Positions 26,457 through 35,877 of a stretch of 64,000 nt of DNA are shown here, piece after piece. How positions within the stretch are numbered: the first letter of the stretch is position 1; the number at the start of each line of letters is the position of its first letter. Position numbers and translations under genes: made by a program. Source of the DNA: Aliiroseovarius sediminis (GTDB lineage Bacteria > Pseudomonadota > Alphaproteobacteria > Rhodobacterales > Rhodobacteraceae); NCBI RefSeq assembly GCF_022678485.1, contig NZ_JALBYP010000021.1, positions 248,001-312,000 on the forward strand. The letters run 5' to 3'. The notes under the pieces were generated by a model. It ran no database searches. It worked only from the letters and a program-made list of their open reading frames with translations, and was not told the DNA's origin.

Positions 26457-29400
26457 ATGAAGATTGAACGCAAATTCACCAAGGCCGGCCAAGACGCATA
26501 TTCGGATCTGGATTTCATCACCACTTCGTCGGAAATCCGTAACCCGGACGGGACGATCGTGTTCAAGTTGGACGATTGCGAAGTGCCCGCCGATTGGAGC
26601 CAGGTTGCCTCGGACGTCATCGCGCAGAAATACTTCCGTAAGGCTGGTGTGCCCGCCGCCCTGAAGCGCGTGAAGGAAAAGGACGTGCCGGAATTCCTGT
26701 GGCGTTCGGTCCCTGACGACAAAGCGCTGGCAGACCTGCCCAAAGAACAGCGGTTTGGCGGCGAGATTTCGGCCAAGCAGGTGTTCGACCGTTTGGCCGG
26801 TGCGTGGACCTATTGGGGTTGGAAGGGTGGCTACTTCACCACCGAAGAGGATGCGAAAGCCTATTTCGACGAGATGCGGCATATGCTTGCCAGCCAGCGC
26901 GCAGCACCGAATTCGCCCCAGTGGTTCAACACCGGCCTGCATTGGGCCTACGGCATCGACGGCCCCGCACAAGGCCATTATTATGTAGATCACAAGACCC
27001 GCAAGCTGACCAAATCCAAGTCGAGCTATGAGCATCCGCAGCCGCACGCCTGTTTCATTCAGTCCATTGGTGACGATCTGGTGGGCGACGGTGGCATCAT
27101 GGATCTGTGGGTGCGCGAGGCGCGCCTGTTCAAATATGGCTCCGGCACTGGCACCAACTTCTCGTCCCTGCGTGCGGCGAATGAACCGCTGTCTGGCGGT
27201 GGCAAATCCTCGGGCCTGATGGGGTTTCTGAAAATTGGCGACCGCGCTGCGGGCGCGATCAAATCGGGGGGCACCACGCGTCGCGCCGCCAAGATGGTGA
27301 TCGTGGACAGCGACCACCCGGACATTGAAGAATACATCAACTGGAAGGTGAAAGAAGAGCAGAAGGTGGCGTCGCTGGTCGCAGGTTCGAAGATGCACGA
27401 AGAGCATTTGAACCACATCTTTGCCGCAATCCGCGCGTGGGACGGGGCCGAGGAAGACGCCTATGATCCGAAGGTAAATGACACTCTGAAAGCTGCCATT
27501 CGGGCTGCGAAAAAAGTCGCGATTCCAGAAGTGTACGTGAAACGCGTTCTGGATTATGCCAAGCAGGGCTATGGCTCGATCGAGTTTCCGACCTATGACA
27601 CCGACTGGGATTCGGAAGCATACGCCACCGTATCGGGTCAGAACTCGAACAACTCGGTGCGTGTGACCGATGCGTATTTGAAAGCCGTCGAAGCTGACGC
27701 CGATTGGGAATTGATTCGCCGCACCGATGGCTCGGTCGCCAAGACCATCAAGGCGCGGGATCTGTGGGACCAAATCGGTCACGCTGCATGGGCCTGCGCC
27801 GATCCCGGCATTCAATATCACGACACCGTCAACGCATGGCACACCTGCCCGGAAGATGGCGCGATCCGCGGCTCGAATCCGTGCTCAGAATACATGTTTC
27901 TGGACGACACTGCTTGTAACCTCGCCTCGATGAACCTGCTGACCTTCCTTGAAGATGGCGTGTTCCAGGCCGAGGACTACATGCACGCCACGCGGTTGTG
28001 GACGATCACCTTGGAAATCTCGGTGATGATGGCGCAGTTCCCATCGAAAGAGATCGCCGAGCGCAGCTACGTTTTCCGCACGCTGGGGCTGGGCTATGCC
28101 AATATCGGCGGGCTTCTGATGAATATGGGTCTGGGATATGACAGCGACAAAGGCCGCGCGCTGTGTGGTGCGTTGACCGCGATCCTGTCGGGTGTGTCTT
28201 ATGCGACCTCGGCGGAAATGGCAGGCGAGTTGGGCGCGTTTGAAGGGTATAAGCGCAACAAAGACCACATGCTGCGCGTCATCCGCAATCACCGAACGGC
28301 GGCGTATGGTGCAACGGAAGGCTACGAGGATCTGGCGATCAAACCGTTGCCGTTGGACCTGAAAAACTGCCCTGACGGGAAGCTGGTCGATCTGGCCATG
28401 GGGGCTTGGGACGAAGCGCTGGCACTGGGGGAAAAGCACGGCTATCGCAACGCGCAAGTATCTGTGATTGCACCCACCGGCACGATCGGTCTGGTGATGG
28501 ACTGCGACACCACCGGGATTGAGCCTGACTTCGCGCTGGTGAAATTCAAGAAACTTGCGGGCGGCGGATATTTCAAGATCATCAACCGCTCGGTTCCCGC
28601 CGCGCTTGAGAAGCTCGGCTACAGCTCGTCGCAAATTGAAGAGATCATCAGCTATGCTGTGGGTCATGGAACCATTGGCAACGCGCCGGGGATCAACCAC
28701 ACCACGCTGATCGGCCATGGCTTCGGCCAGAACGAGATTGACAAGATTGAAGCGGCTCTGCCCTCGGCGTTTGATATTCGTTTCGTATTCAACCAGTGGA
28801 CACTGGGCGATGAGTTTTGCACCAACGTTCTTGGCATTCCGGCAGACAAACTGAACAACCCCGATTTCAGCCTGCTCAGCCACCTTGGCTTCACCCGCAA
28901 GGACATTGACGCGGCCAACGATCACGTCTGCGGCACGATGACCCTGGAAGGCGCGCCACATCTGAAAGAAGAGCATTACAGCGTCTTTGACTGCGCCAAC
29001 CCGTGCGGCAAAATCGGTAAGCGCTTCCTGAACGTTGACAGCCATATCTATATGATGGCGGCCGCGCAGAGCTTCATTTCCGGTGCGATTTCGAAAACGA
29101 TCAACATGGCAAACGACGCCACGATTGAGGACTGTCAGAGAGCTTATGAGCTGTCCTGGAGCTTGGGGATCAAGGCCAACGCGCTGTATCGCGACGGCTC
29201 GAAACTCAGCCAACCGTTGGCGGCTGCGCTGGTGGAAGATGACGAGGAGGCAGAAGAAATCTTGGCCTCGGGCAATCCGCATGACAAGGCCGTGACGCTG
29301 GCCGAAAAGATCATCGAAAAAGTGGTAATCAAAGAGGTGGCGCGTGGGCGCGACAAGATGCCGGAACGCCGCAAAGGCTATACCCAGAAGGCCATCGTGG

Positions 29401-30164
29401 GGGGGCACAAGGTTTATGTGCGTACCGGCGAATATGCCGACGGCAAGCTGGGTGAGATTTTCATCGATATGCACAAGGAAGGTGCGGGCTTCCGGGCGAT
29501 GATGAACAATTTTGCCATCGCCGTGTCCGTTGGCCTGCAATATGGTGTGCCGCTTGAAGAATTCGTGGACGCTTTCACCTTCACCAAGTTCGAACCGGCA
29601 GGGATGGTGCAGGGCAACGATTCGATCAAGAACGCGACGTCTATTCTTGACTACATCTTCCGCGAATTGGCCGTGTCCTATCTGGACCGCACGGATCTTG
29701 CCCATGTGAAGCCAGAAGGTGCTGCCTTTGACGATCTGGGCCGGGGCCAAGAAGAAGGCGTGGCAAATGTTCAGGAAATGACCGAAACAGCCGCGACCAA
29801 GTCTTTGGCAGTCTTGAAGCAAATCAGCTCGACTGGATATCTGCGCAAACGGATGCCGCAACAGTTGATGGTATTGCAGGGTGGGGCCGAGGCGGGCGGA
29901 ACTGTTCTGAGCGGCAGCGATCCGGTCGGCACGTTGAATGCGCTTGTGCCGGAAACGACGGGCGTGCGAACCACCGTGACAGAAACACTGGTCAGCGAAA
30001 CGGCGGTGTCAGCGGGCACGGTCAACAAGATCGACGCGCGCGCCAAGGCCAAGATGCAAGGCTACGAAGGCGACCCTTGTGGCGAATGTGGCAACTACAC
30101 GCTGGTGCGTAACGGCACCTGCATGAAGTGCAACACTTGCGGTGGGACGTCGGGCTGTAGCTAG
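26457..30164 (+). CDS. nrdJ: Class II (B12-dependent) ribonucleoside-diphosphate reductase
   Basis: A 1235-residue adenosylcobalamin-dependent ribonucleotide reductase making deoxyribonucleotides without oxygen dependence. The N-terminal part carries [17 protein letters not shown], the middle has [21 protein letters not shown] and [20 protein letters not shown], and a TSCPD-type segment lies near 955-1055. The C-terminus ends in a cysteine-rich tail ([16 protein letters not shown]) that fits a redox or zinc motif. The start follows GGGGCACC and gives the usual [15 protein letters not shown]. Upstream NrdR boxes indicate control by deoxynucleotide levels. Four cobalamin biosynthesis genes are elsewhere in this window. 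Confidence 0.97.
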   Translation: MKIERKFTKAGQDAYSDLDFITTSSEIRNPDGTIVFKLDDCEVPADWSQVASDVIAQKYFRKAGVPAALKRVKEKDVPEFLWRSVPDDKALADLPKEQRFGGEISAKQVFDRLAGAWTYWGWKGGYFTTEEDAKAYFDEMRHMLASQRAAPNSPQWFNTGLHWAYGIDGPAQGHYYVDHKTRKLTKSKSSYEHPQPHACFIQSIGDDLVGDGGIMDLWVREARLFKYGSGTGTNFSSLRAANEPLSGGGKSSGLMGFLKIGDRAAGAIKSGGTTRRAAKMVIVDSDHPDIEEYINWKVKEEQKVASLVAGSKMHEEHLNHIFAAIRAWDGAEEDAYDPKVNDTLKAAIRAAKKVAIPEVYVKRVLDYAKQGYGSIEFPTYDTDWDSEAYATVSGQNSNNSVRVTDAYLKAVEADADWELIRRTDGSVAKTIKARDLWDQIGHAAWACADPGIQYHDTVNAWHTCPEDGAIRGSNPCSEYMFLDDTACNLASMNLLTFLEDGVFQAEDYMHATRLWTITLEISVMMAQFPSKEIAERSYVFRTLGLGYANIGGLLMNMGLGYDSDKGRALCGALTAILSGVSYATSAEMAGELGAFEGYKRNKDHMLRVIRNHRTAAYGATEGYEDLAIKPLPLDLKNCPDGKLVDLAMGAWDEALALGEKHGYRNAQVSVIAPTGTIGLVMDCDTTGIEPDFALVKFKKLAGGGYFKIINRSVPAALEKLGYSSSQIEEIISYAVGHGTIGNAPGINHTTLIGHGFGQNEIDKIEAALPSAFDIRFVFNQWTLGDEFCTNVLGIPADKLNNPDFSLLSHLGFTRKDIDAANDHVCGTMTLEGAPHLKEEHYSVFDCANPCGKIGKRFLNVDSHIYMMAAAQSFISGAISKTINMANDATIEDCQRAYELSWSLGIKANALYRDGSKLSQPLAAALVEDDEEAEEILASGNPHDKAVTLAEKIIEKVVIKEVARGRDKMPERRKGYTQKAIVGGHKVYVRTGEYADGKLGEIFIDMHKEGAGFRAMMNNFAIAVSVGLQYGVPLEEFVDAFTFTKFEPAGMVQGNDSIKNATSILDYIFRELAVSYLDRTDLAHVKPEGAAFDDLGRGQEEGVANVQEMTETAATKSLAVLKQISSTGYLRKRMPQQLMVLQGGAEAGGTVLSGSDPVGTLNALVPETTGVRTTVTETLVSETAVSAGTVNKIDARAKAKMQGYEGDPCGECGNYTLVRNGTCMKCNTCGGTSGCS

Positions 30165-30578
30165 AATCAAAACGGACGCTCATCGGTGGATGAACGTCCA
30201 GACAAGACAGGGCAGGGCGGTCCGCCGCCAGCCCGAATTGACACGGGGCGGGTGCGCTCGTCCCCTGACGCGGATAAGGCCGCAGGCAAACAAACCGGGC
30301 GGTAACAATCAAGAGCTTTATCAGCGAAACTGGGGTGCCTGCGGGCGCCCCTTTCTTTTGCGCGAAAGATCGTTCGATGGGTCCGGGTGGGTGGCTGATT
30401 CCATGCGTGTTTGCGCCACGGGTGACGTGGGGGCACCGCTGACCTTAAAACGACGCAAAGTCGTCTTGAATTGGTCCTGAAAATCGTTTTGATCGGCCGT
30501 TTTTTTCGCAGTCGCAGAAAATCGCCCTGTTTCTGCCACATACCAACGGTATTTTAACCACTAGAAGTGGAGAAGCAG
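30165..30578. other. Gap between nrdJ and the small cold-shock-like gene
   Basis: Apart from the nrdJ terminator, it holds an ACGAC/GTCGT dyad (about 30450-30466) and AT-rich sequence that probably contains the promoter of the downstream small gene. No supported gene is seen. Confidence 0.5.
30332..30359 (+). terminator. Rho-independent terminator after nrdJ
   Basis: GGGGTGCC and GGCGCCCC pair (one G-T) around TGCG, followed by TTTCTTTT. Confidence 0.75.
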
Positions 30579-30866
30579 ATGTTGGGAATAATCCTTTGGT
30601 ATAACGCCGATAAGAGCGTTGGCTTGGTCTGGTGCGAGGATCAGGGGCCGTTGGCTTATATCGGGCCAGAAGTTGCCGTCCCGGAAGGCGTGCATAAGCT
30701 GGGCCGGGGTGCCCAAATTCGGTTTGGCTACGAAGAGCAGAACGGCTTTCGGACCGTCCGACGGATCGAAGGGGTTGCGGTAGTGATGGGGGGCACAGAC
30801 CCGGCCAAGGTCTTGGCGAACTATGACCCTCCTGCCGCTGGCCCGATGTTGCGAGTTGTGGCCTGA
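30579..30866 (+). CDS. Small protein with degenerate cold-shock fold
   Basis: A 95-residue protein with no function recognised by homology. Its first 65 residues line up with a cold-shock domain: GIILWYNADKSVGLV sits where Csp proteins have GTVKWFNxxKGFGFI, and a PLAYIGPEV segment takes the RNP2 position. The RNA-binding aromatics of RNP1 are lost (KSVGLV), so it may bind something else or act through protein contacts. GGAG lies six bases before the ATG at 30579; a GTG at 30567 is less likely because the same site would overlap it. The C-terminal 30 residues are Gly/Pro/Ala-rich. It is convergent with ilvN. Confidence 0.65.
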   Translation: MLGIILWYNADKSVGLVWCEDQGPLAYIGPEVAVPEGVHKLGRGAQIRFGYEEQNGFRTVRRIEGVAVVMGGTDPAKVLANYDPPAAGPMLRVVA

Positions 30867-30908
30867 CCTGCGACGCAGGACAGAAGGGTTCCAACGATTG
30901 CGCACAAA

Positions 30909-30934
30909 CGCCCGTCACACGACCGTGGCGGGCG
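30909..30934. terminator. Probable bidirectional terminator between the small cold-shock-like gene and ilvN
   Basis: CGCCCGTCAC pairs with GTGGCGGGCG (one T-G) around a 6-base loop. On the minus strand TTTG follows. It can end both convergent units. Confidence 0.55.
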
Positions 30935-30958
30935 CGTTCGTTTCAACCAATTGTCAGT

Positions 30959-31525
30959 TCAAGCGGTCGCCCCGCGCGACAGTGCGGCAACCCCGGTGCG
31001 CGCAACCTCTACCAGACCCAAGGGGCGCATCAATTCTGAGAACGCCGAGATCTTGTCGGTCGTGCCTGTCATCTCGAACACGAAACTGTCCAGGGTCGAG
31101 TCGACCACATTGGCGCGGAAAATGTCGGCAAGGCGCAGCGCCTCGACCCGTTTGTCGCCGGACCCTTCGACCTTGAACAAGGCCAGTTCACGTTCGACCG
31201 ACGGGCCTTCGACGGTCAGGTCATGAACGTCATGTACCGGTACGATCCGACCCAGCTGGGCCTTGATCTGCTCAATTACCGCCGGCGTGCCAGTGGTGAC
31301 GATTGTGATCCGCGACAGGTGGCCCAAGTGGTCGATTTCGGCCACGGTCAAGCTTTCGATATTATAGCCCCGGCCCGAAAACAGCCCGATGACGCGGGCC
31401 AGAACGCCGGCTTCGTTGTCGACCACGATCGCCAGCGTGTGACGTTCGATCACGTCCGAATTGGGATCGCGCAGGTCATAGGCCGATTTGCGTGACGAGC
31501 CTTTTTTGATCTTGAGTGCAGACAT
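30959..31525 (-). CDS. ilvN: Acetolactate synthase small regulatory subunit
   Basis: A 188-residue regulatory subunit of acetohydroxyacid synthase. The ACT domain lies at about 28-100 (HTLAIVVDNEAGVLARVIGL, then GRGYNIESLTVAEID) and senses branched-chain amino acids. The C-terminal domain has the family pattern LADIFRANVVD. GGAGGG precedes the ATG. It begins 13 bp after the large-subunit stop on the same strand, so both subunits come from one message governed by the leader at 33.3-33.5 kb. Confidence 0.97.
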   Translation of the reverse strand: MSALKIKKGSSRKSAYDLRDPNSDVIERHTLAIVVDNEAGVLARVIGLFSGRGYNIESLTVAEIDHLGHLSRITIVTTGTPAVIEQIKAQLGRIVPVHDVHDLTVEGPSVERELALFKVEGSGDKRVEALRLADIFRANVVDSTLDSFVFEMTGTTDKISAFSELMRPLGLVEVARTGVAALSRGATA

Positions 31526-31538
31526 TTACAGACCCTCC

Positions 31539-33293
31539 TTAAACCAGCGTCGCGCCTGAGGAACCGATGACGCCCTGCGTCTCGGCTTCGCCCAGAAGCA
31601 TCTTGTTATGCGGCTCGCCCGACGGGATCATCGGGAAGCAGTTTGCGTGCTTTTCGACAAGCACATCCAGAATGAACGGGCCGTCGTAATCCAGCATTTC
31701 CTGAATAGCATCGTCCAGTTCGGCGGGGTCAGACACTTGTCGGCCTTTGCAGCCGAACGCCTCGGCGAGCTTCACGAAATCAGGCAGGCTTTCCGACCAG
31801 CTTTGGCTGTATCGTTCACCGTGCAGAAGTTCTTGCCACTGGCGTACCATCCCCAAGCGTTCGTTGTTCAGGATGAACTGCTTAATGGGCGCGCGGAACT
31901 GAACGGCGGTGCCCATTTCCTGCATGTTCATCAGCCAGCTTGCGTCACCTGCCACGTTGATGACCAACGCGTCAGGGTGCGCGATCTGTGCGCCCAGTGA
32001 CGCGGGCAGGCCATAGCCCATCGTGCCCAACCCGCCCGAAGTCAGCCAGCGGTTCGGACCTTCAAAGCCCATGAATTGCGCGGCCCACATCTGGTGTTGG
32101 CCCACTTCGGTGGCAACGTAACGGTCTTTGTCTTTTGTCAGGGCCTCAAGCCGTTCCATCGCGTATTGTGGTTGAATTACCTTGTCGCTGCCCTGATAGG
32201 CCAGACAGTCGCGTGCCTGCCATTCATTGATCTTATTTGTCCAGTCAGCCAGCCCGTCGGCATGCGTCTTGCGCCCGCGCGCTTTCCAGATTTTCAGAAG
32301 GTCCTCAAGCACATAGCCAACATCACCGATGATCGGGATATCCACATGGATCACCTTGTTGACGGAGCTGGGATCAATGTCGATATGCGCCTTTTTCGAA
32401 CCGGGGCTGAACGCGTCAAGCCGCCCGGTGATCCGGTCATCAAACCGCGCGCCGACGCAGATCATCAGATCGCAGTCATGCATCGCCATGTTGGCTTCAT
32501 AAAGCCCGTGCATCCCCAACATACCCAACCAATGTTTGCCCGACGCCGGATAAGCGCCCAGCCCCATCAGGGTCGAGGTGATGGGAAAGCCCGTCGCATC
32601 CACCAGTTCGCGCAGCAATTGGCAGGCCTCTGGGCCCGAGTTGATCACACCGCCGCCGGTATAGAAGATCGGCCGTTTCGCGGTCTCCATCGCGGCAGCC
32701 AATTCGGTGATCGCGTCGATATCGCCGCGCACCTGTGGGGTGTAGTGATGGGTTTCGGCCTTCGCGGGCGGGGTGTATTTGCCGGTTGCAAACTGCACGT
32801 CTTTCGGAATGTCGACCAGTGTCGGACCGGGACGGCCCTGTGTGGCGACGTGGAAAGCCTGATGGATGACATCGGACAGTTTGTCGGTCTCTTTCACCAG
32901 CCAGTTGTGCTTGGTGCAGGGGCGGGTGATGCCCACGGTGTCGGCTTCCTGAAAGCCATCCGTGCCGATCATGAAGGTCGGAACCTGTCCGGTAAGGACA
33001 ATGATCGGAATGGAATCCAGCAGGGCATCTGTCAACCCGGTGACTGCGTTGGTGGCACCTGGGCCAGATGTCACCAGAACGACGCCCGGCTTGCCGGTGG
33101 AACGCGCATAGCCTTCGGCGGCATGGACCGCGCCCTGTTCGTGACGGACAAGGATGTGGCGAATGTCGTTTTGCTGAAAAATCTCATCATAGATCGGCAG
33201 GACTGCGCCCCCCGGATAGCCGAATACCGTGTCGACACCCTGATCCTTCAGGGCTTGTACCACCATTTTCGCTCCGGTCATCTGACGTGTCAT
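31539..33293 (-). CDS. ilvB: Acetolactate synthase large catalytic subunit
   Basis: A 584-residue ThDP and FAD enzyme catalysing the first common step of valine, leucine and isoleucine synthesis. The catalytic glutamate is Glu52 in [15 protein letters not shown]. The FAD region shows [13 protein letters not shown], and the ThDP-binding stretch is [16 protein letters not shown] ending in ILNN. The ATG at 33293 follows GGAGAG; the longer frame to 33362 crosses the attenuator and is not used. Expression is probably set by the attenuator immediately upstream. Confidence 0.97.
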   Translation of the reverse strand: MTRQMTGAKMVVQALKDQGVDTVFGYPGGAVLPIYDEIFQQNDIRHILVRHEQGAVHAAEGYARSTGKPGVVLVTSGPGATNAVTGLTDALLDSIPIIVLTGQVPTFMIGTDGFQEADTVGITRPCTKHNWLVKETDKLSDVIHQAFHVATQGRPGPTLVDIPKDVQFATGKYTPPAKAETHHYTPQVRGDIDAITELAAAMETAKRPIFYTGGGVINSGPEACQLLRELVDATGFPITSTLMGLGAYPASGKHWLGMLGMHGLYEANMAMHDCDLMICVGARFDDRITGRLDAFSPGSKKAHIDIDPSSVNKVIHVDIPIIGDVGYVLEDLLKIWKARGRKTHADGLADWTNKINEWQARDCLAYQGSDKVIQPQYAMERLEALTKDKDRYVATEVGQHQMWAAQFMGFEGPNRWLTSGGLGTMGYGLPASLGAQIAHPDALVINVAGDASWLMNMQEMGTAVQFRAPIKQFILNNERLGMVRQWQELLHGERYSQSWSESLPDFVKLAEAFGCKGRQVSDPAELDDAIQEMLDYDGPFILDVLVEKHANCFPMIPSGEPHNKMLLGEAETQGVIGSSGATLV

Positions 33294-33323
33294 CACTCTC
33301 TCCGTTCCACGTGCGTTATTCAC

Positions 33324-33348
33324 AAAAAAGCCCCCGATTTTCGGGGGC
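33324..33348 (-). terminator. Attenuator terminator of the ilvBN leader
   Basis: On the minus strand GCCCCCGA pairs exactly with TCGGGGGC over AAA, followed by six T. It lies only about 30 bases before the ilvB start, inside its transcript, so it is an attenuator rather than an end-of-operon terminator. Confidence 0.88.
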
Positions 33349-33389
33349 GCATGGGGATCCAATATGGTTCCGTTACCGGCCCATGCGCC
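33346..33389 (-). promoter_or_regulatory. Antiterminator pairing arms of the ilvBN leader
   Basis: Minus-strand GGCGCATGGG (33389-33380), within the last codons of the leader peptide, pairs exactly over 10 bp with CCCATGCGCC (33355-33346). The second arm includes the first three bases of the terminator stem, so this fold competes with the terminator. Confidence 0.65.
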
Positions 33390-33465
33390 ATTTCTCTACA
33401 AGTACGAGGATGCTGCCCACTGCAACTTTTCCTTTGCCTTGCCCGAACGGGCGTTTTGCTGACAT
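33373..33465 (-). CDS. ilvL: ilvBN leader peptide
   Basis: A 30-codon frame from an ATG at 33465. A shorter in-frame start, GTG at 33420 with AAGGA upstream, is preferred because the probable -10 (CATAAT, 33480-33475) puts transcription start almost on the ATG. The peptide contains [10 protein letters not shown], with the regulatory run ATC CTC GTA CTT GTA, and ends at TAA (33373). The run of branched-chain amino acid codons, followed by antiterminator and terminator arms, is the arrangement of translation-coupled attenuation. Shortage of Ile, Leu or Val would stall the ribosome on these codons and permit read-through into ilvB. Confidence 0.75.
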   Translation of the reverse strand: MSAKRPFGQGKGKVAVGSILVLVEKWRMGR

Positions 33466-33474
33466 GGGCGCGAC

Positions 33475-33501
33475 ATTATGAGCGACAAAAGGGGGCGTCA
33501 A
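33475..33501 (-). promoter_or_regulatory. Candidate promoter of the ilvBN leader
   Basis: On the minus strand TTGACG (33501-33496) and CATAAT (33480-33475) are spaced 15 bp, a slightly short spacer. Transcription would start near 33468. Confidence 0.45.
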
Positions 33502-33631
33502 CCGCGAAAAGGGTGAATAAAGTGTCGCAGGGTCAAAAAAATTGTAACTTTCAGTCTTTTTGGTGCATGGCAGCGCAATTTTTGCAAATACAGGACCGAT
33601 TCCTAGTGGTTTCATTCGGCTAGGGGTGGTG

Positions 33632-34489
33632 TTAGCTTTGGTTGCCCGATGACCCGGCCGCGTCGGGAAGAGTGATGTTGGCAACCTGCTGGGCAATGGG
33701 GGCGGTGGACAGGGGGTGCAGCTCGGCGTCGTAGTCTTCCCCGGCGCGAAGCAGGGTCCATTCGCCGTTGCGATAGATCTCAAGCCCGGAAAAGCGGGAT
33801 TTATAATCCATTTTTGGGCTGCCCGGCACCCAATATCCCAAATAGACATAGGGCAGACCGGCCTCGCGCGCGATCTGAATATGATCAAGGATCATATGCG
33901 TGCCAAGCGAGGTTTTGACCCGGTCCGGGTCATAGAAGGAATAGACCATCGACAGCCCGTCATCCAAAACATCGGTCAGGCAGACGGCGCGCAAGGGGCC
34001 GGCGGGCTCGTCCCCCGGCTGCTGGCTTGCGCCGCGTTCGGAATATTCGATGACGCGGCTTTTGATCGGCGTTTCTTCAATCATGGCGGCAAATTCGAAC
34101 ACGTCCATGTCAGCCATACCGCCATCGGCGTGGCGGGTATCAAGATAGCGACGGAACAGTTCATATTGTTCTTCGCTGGCCCAAGGCGATCGGGCGCGTC
34201 GTTCCAGATCATCGTTGCGGCGCATGGTGCGGCGCTGGCCCTTGGTCGGTGCAAAATCCGCGACGCGAATGCGGGCGGAAAGACAAGCCGAGCAGTCCGC
34301 ACAGGACGGGCGATACAGTACATTCTGCGACCGTCGAAATCCCTGTTTGGACAGAGAGTCATTCAGGGTAGAGGCATGTTCGCCTTGCAACGCCGTGAAC
34401 AGCTTGCGCTCCATGCGCCCGTCAAGATACGGGCATTCCTGCGGCGCGGTGACATAGAATTGAGGAGCAAGCGGAAGGGTGTGACGCAT
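33632..34489 (-). CDS. bpt: Aspartate/glutamate leucyltransferase (Bpt)
   Basis: A 285-residue aminoacyl-tRNA-protein transferase that adds an amino acid, leucine for bacterial Bpt, to N-terminal Asp or Glu, marking proteins for ClpS/ClpAP. Conserved features are [14 protein letters not shown] near the N-terminus, a Cys cluster [11 protein letters not shown], and [19 protein letters not shown] in the catalytic C-terminal domain. The leucyl assignment is from family knowledge; related proteins are often labelled arginyltransferases. It lies upstream of the ilv leader on the same strand but is separated by the leader promoter. Confidence 0.93.
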   Translation of the reverse strand: MRHTLPLAPQFYVTAPQECPYLDGRMERKLFTALQGEHASTLNDSLSKQGFRRSQNVLYRPSCADCSACLSARIRVADFAPTKGQRRTMRRNDDLERRARSPWASEEQYELFRRYLDTRHADGGMADMDVFEFAAMIEETPIKSRVIEYSERGASQQPGDEPAGPLRAVCLTDVLDDGLSMVYSFYDPDRVKTSLGTHMILDHIQIAREAGLPYVYLGYWVPGSPKMDYKSRFSGLEIYRNGEWTLLRAGEDYDAELHPLSTAPIAQQVANITLPDAAGSSGNQS

Positions 34490-34594
34490 TGGGGTATCAG
34501 ATTGGTGCGGATGAACGAACGTTAGCGCGACGAAGCAGGTCGGGCAAGGGGCGCGAGACGAGAAGGTGAATCCAACCCGCCGCCAACCGTCCGA

Positions 34595-35083
34595 TCACTG
34601 GCCCGCTGCTCGGTTCACAGCAGCGGTTCCCAGCACCATATCGCCCAACCCCTGACCGCGGGGTGTCGTGAACATCATCACGATCGAGATCGCTTGAAGA
34701 ACGAAGGTCGACATCGCCACGAAATACCCCAGCGTGTGAAGCGCCGCCGTGCCCCGGTCAAAACGTTGCCCGCGATGGGTGCGCAGTTCGATCGCTGTAA
34801 GGCGCATGCCTAGGGTTGCGGATTTGCTGCTGAGCGTGGTGACCCGATAAATGAAGCTAACCGCCAGATAGATGATACCCCACAAAAAGAAACCCACGCC
34901 AAGGGTCAGCAGGCTGACCAGAATGCAGATTGCGACGATCAGAACCACGTCAATCAGCCAAGCCAGCAGCCGTTTGATCGTGACATCCCGATAAAACTCA
35001 GCCTGCGTTTCTGGGTCGGGCAGCCCCCAATAGCGCGCGCGCCCGCTTGTATCGCTGTGAAACGCGTGTGGGAAATCAGACAT
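34595..35083 (-). CDS. RDD family membrane protein
   Basis: A 162-residue protein with three hydrophobic segments: LLAWLIDVVLIVAICILVSL, a helix just after it (GVGFFLWGIIYLAVSFI) and a C-terminal one (LGYFVAMSTFVLQAISIVM). The RDD signature is read as the Arg and two Asp in KRLLAWLIDVVL and the C-terminal GLGDMVLGT. The function of the family is not established beyond a few proposed transport roles. The ATG at 35083 is chosen; a frame open to 35350 overlaps DUF2852. Both neighbours run in the same direction. Confidence 0.85.
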   Translation of the reverse strand: MSDFPHAFHSDTSGRARYWGLPDPETQAEFYRDVTIKRLLAWLIDVVLIVAICILVSLLTLGVGFFLWGIIYLAVSFIYRVTTLSSKSATLGMRLTAIELRTHRGQRFDRGTAALHTLGYFVAMSTFVLQAISIVMMFTTPRGQGLGDMVLGTAAVNRAAGQ

Positions 35084-35174
35084 GGTCGGTCCTGTGTTCT
35101 GTTCGTCTGGCAAGAAACCCGGCCCAAGATAGGGGCCGGGTGGGCTGTCGCTTATATAGGTAACAGCGATGCAT

Positions 35175-35699
35175 TTACGAGGTCTTGTCTGTGCCCTTGG
35201 CTGGTTCATCCAGAACCTCAACATCGTCTGCGCCCGGATCGACGTTATCCGTGTCATAGGCCTGTTCGCGTGCCGATTGGGCGGCGGTTGCGCGTTCGTC
35301 CATGAATTGGTCGAATTCTGACTTATCCTTGGCGGCGCGCAGACGCTCAAGGAACGCTTCGAACGCTTCCTGTTCGTCCATCAGGCGGCGTAGCGTTTCA
35401 GCCTTATAGGCGTCAAACGCAGTGTTGCCCGATGTCGAGAACCCATGACGACGGGCATAGCGCGCGTCTTTCCATGCGGTGTTGTCGTTTGATCGGCGGT
35501 GGCTGCAGGATTTCGAAAACATGCGTTTGCTCCAGATCAGATAGGCAAGGATCGCCAGCCCAAGGGGCCAGAAGAAGATGAAGCTGATGACCATGACCGC
35601 GATCCACGCGCCTTTGCCGCGTTCGTCCAGCCATGCCTCGCTTCGCGAAAACCAGCCGCGGGGTGCGGCGGGAAACTCGGTTTGTGCGGCGGTGTTCAT
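35175..35699 (-). CDS. DUF2852 membrane protein
   Basis: A 174-residue protein. One hydrophobic helix (about 32-54, AWIAVMVISFIFFWPLGLAIL) is followed by a basic turn (WSKRMFSKSCSHRR) and a charged, probably coiled-coil, cytoplasmic region with YKAETLRRLMDEQEAFEAFLERL. The pattern matches DUF2852 in alphaproteobacteria, function unknown. GGAGAT precedes the ATG. Two related ATGTGAATG palindromes lie upstream, so its expression is likely under a dedicated regulator. Confidence 0.88.
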   Translation of the reverse strand: MNTAAQTEFPAAPRGWFSRSEAWLDERGKGAWIAVMVISFIFFWPLGLAILAYLIWSKRMFSKSCSHRRSNDNTAWKDARYARRHGFSTSGNTAFDAYKAETLRRLMDEQEAFEAFLERLRAAKDKSEFDQFMDERATAAQSAREQAYDTDNVDPGADDVEVLDEPAKGTDKTS

Positions 35700-35723
35700 G
35701 GTTGATCTCCGTTGGTTGCTTTA

Positions 35724-35742
35724 ATGTGAATGCCATTCACAT
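35724..35742. promoter_or_regulatory. Perfect operator-like palindrome upstream of DUF2852
   Basis: ATGTGAATG-C-CATTCACAT is a perfect 19-bp inverted repeat ending 25 bp before the DUF2852 start on the minus strand. It is not a CRP site, because the TGTGA halves are separated by 7 rather than 6 bases. Confidence 0.65.
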
Positions 35743-35782
35743 GGGTAAGATGTGGGTATTTGGCGGTTCACATCAAGGTTTA

Positions 35783-35801
35783 ATGTGAATGTTTTTTACA
35801 T
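35783..35801. promoter_or_regulatory. Second, degenerate copy of the DUF2852 operator
   Basis: ATGTGAATG-T-TTTTTACAT repeats the left half exactly, and its right half keeps ACAT at the end. Its centre is 59 bp from that of the perfect copy. A further half site TTCACAT lies at 35767-35773. Confidence 0.45.
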
Positions 35802-35828
35802 TTTTTTGACATCTCTTTGCTTAGAAAC

Positions 35829-35856
35829 AAAAAAAGCCGTCCTTGTGGACGGCTTT
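35829..35856 (-). terminator. Rho-independent terminator after the cytochrome b561 gene
   Basis: On the minus strand AAAGCCGTCC pairs with GGACGGCTTT over ACAA, followed by seven T in all. Confidence 0.85.
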
Positions 35857-35877
35857 CAGGCGCGACAGAAGCTGCGA

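Noticed and set aside
26271-29861. Two long minus-strand open frames opposite nrdJ
   Set aside because: Same cause: nrdJ is unmistakable on the plus strand, and the antisense products have no recognisable domains.
32076-33623. A 515-codon plus-strand frame opposite ilvB and its leader
   Set aside because: Antisense shadow of ilvB; it also crosses the attenuator and carries no domain.
35724-35742. CRP/FNR site upstream of DUF2852
   Set aside because: The TGTGA and TCACA halves are 7 bp apart, not 6, and there is no TTGAT-N4-ATCAA; a different regulator is more likely.
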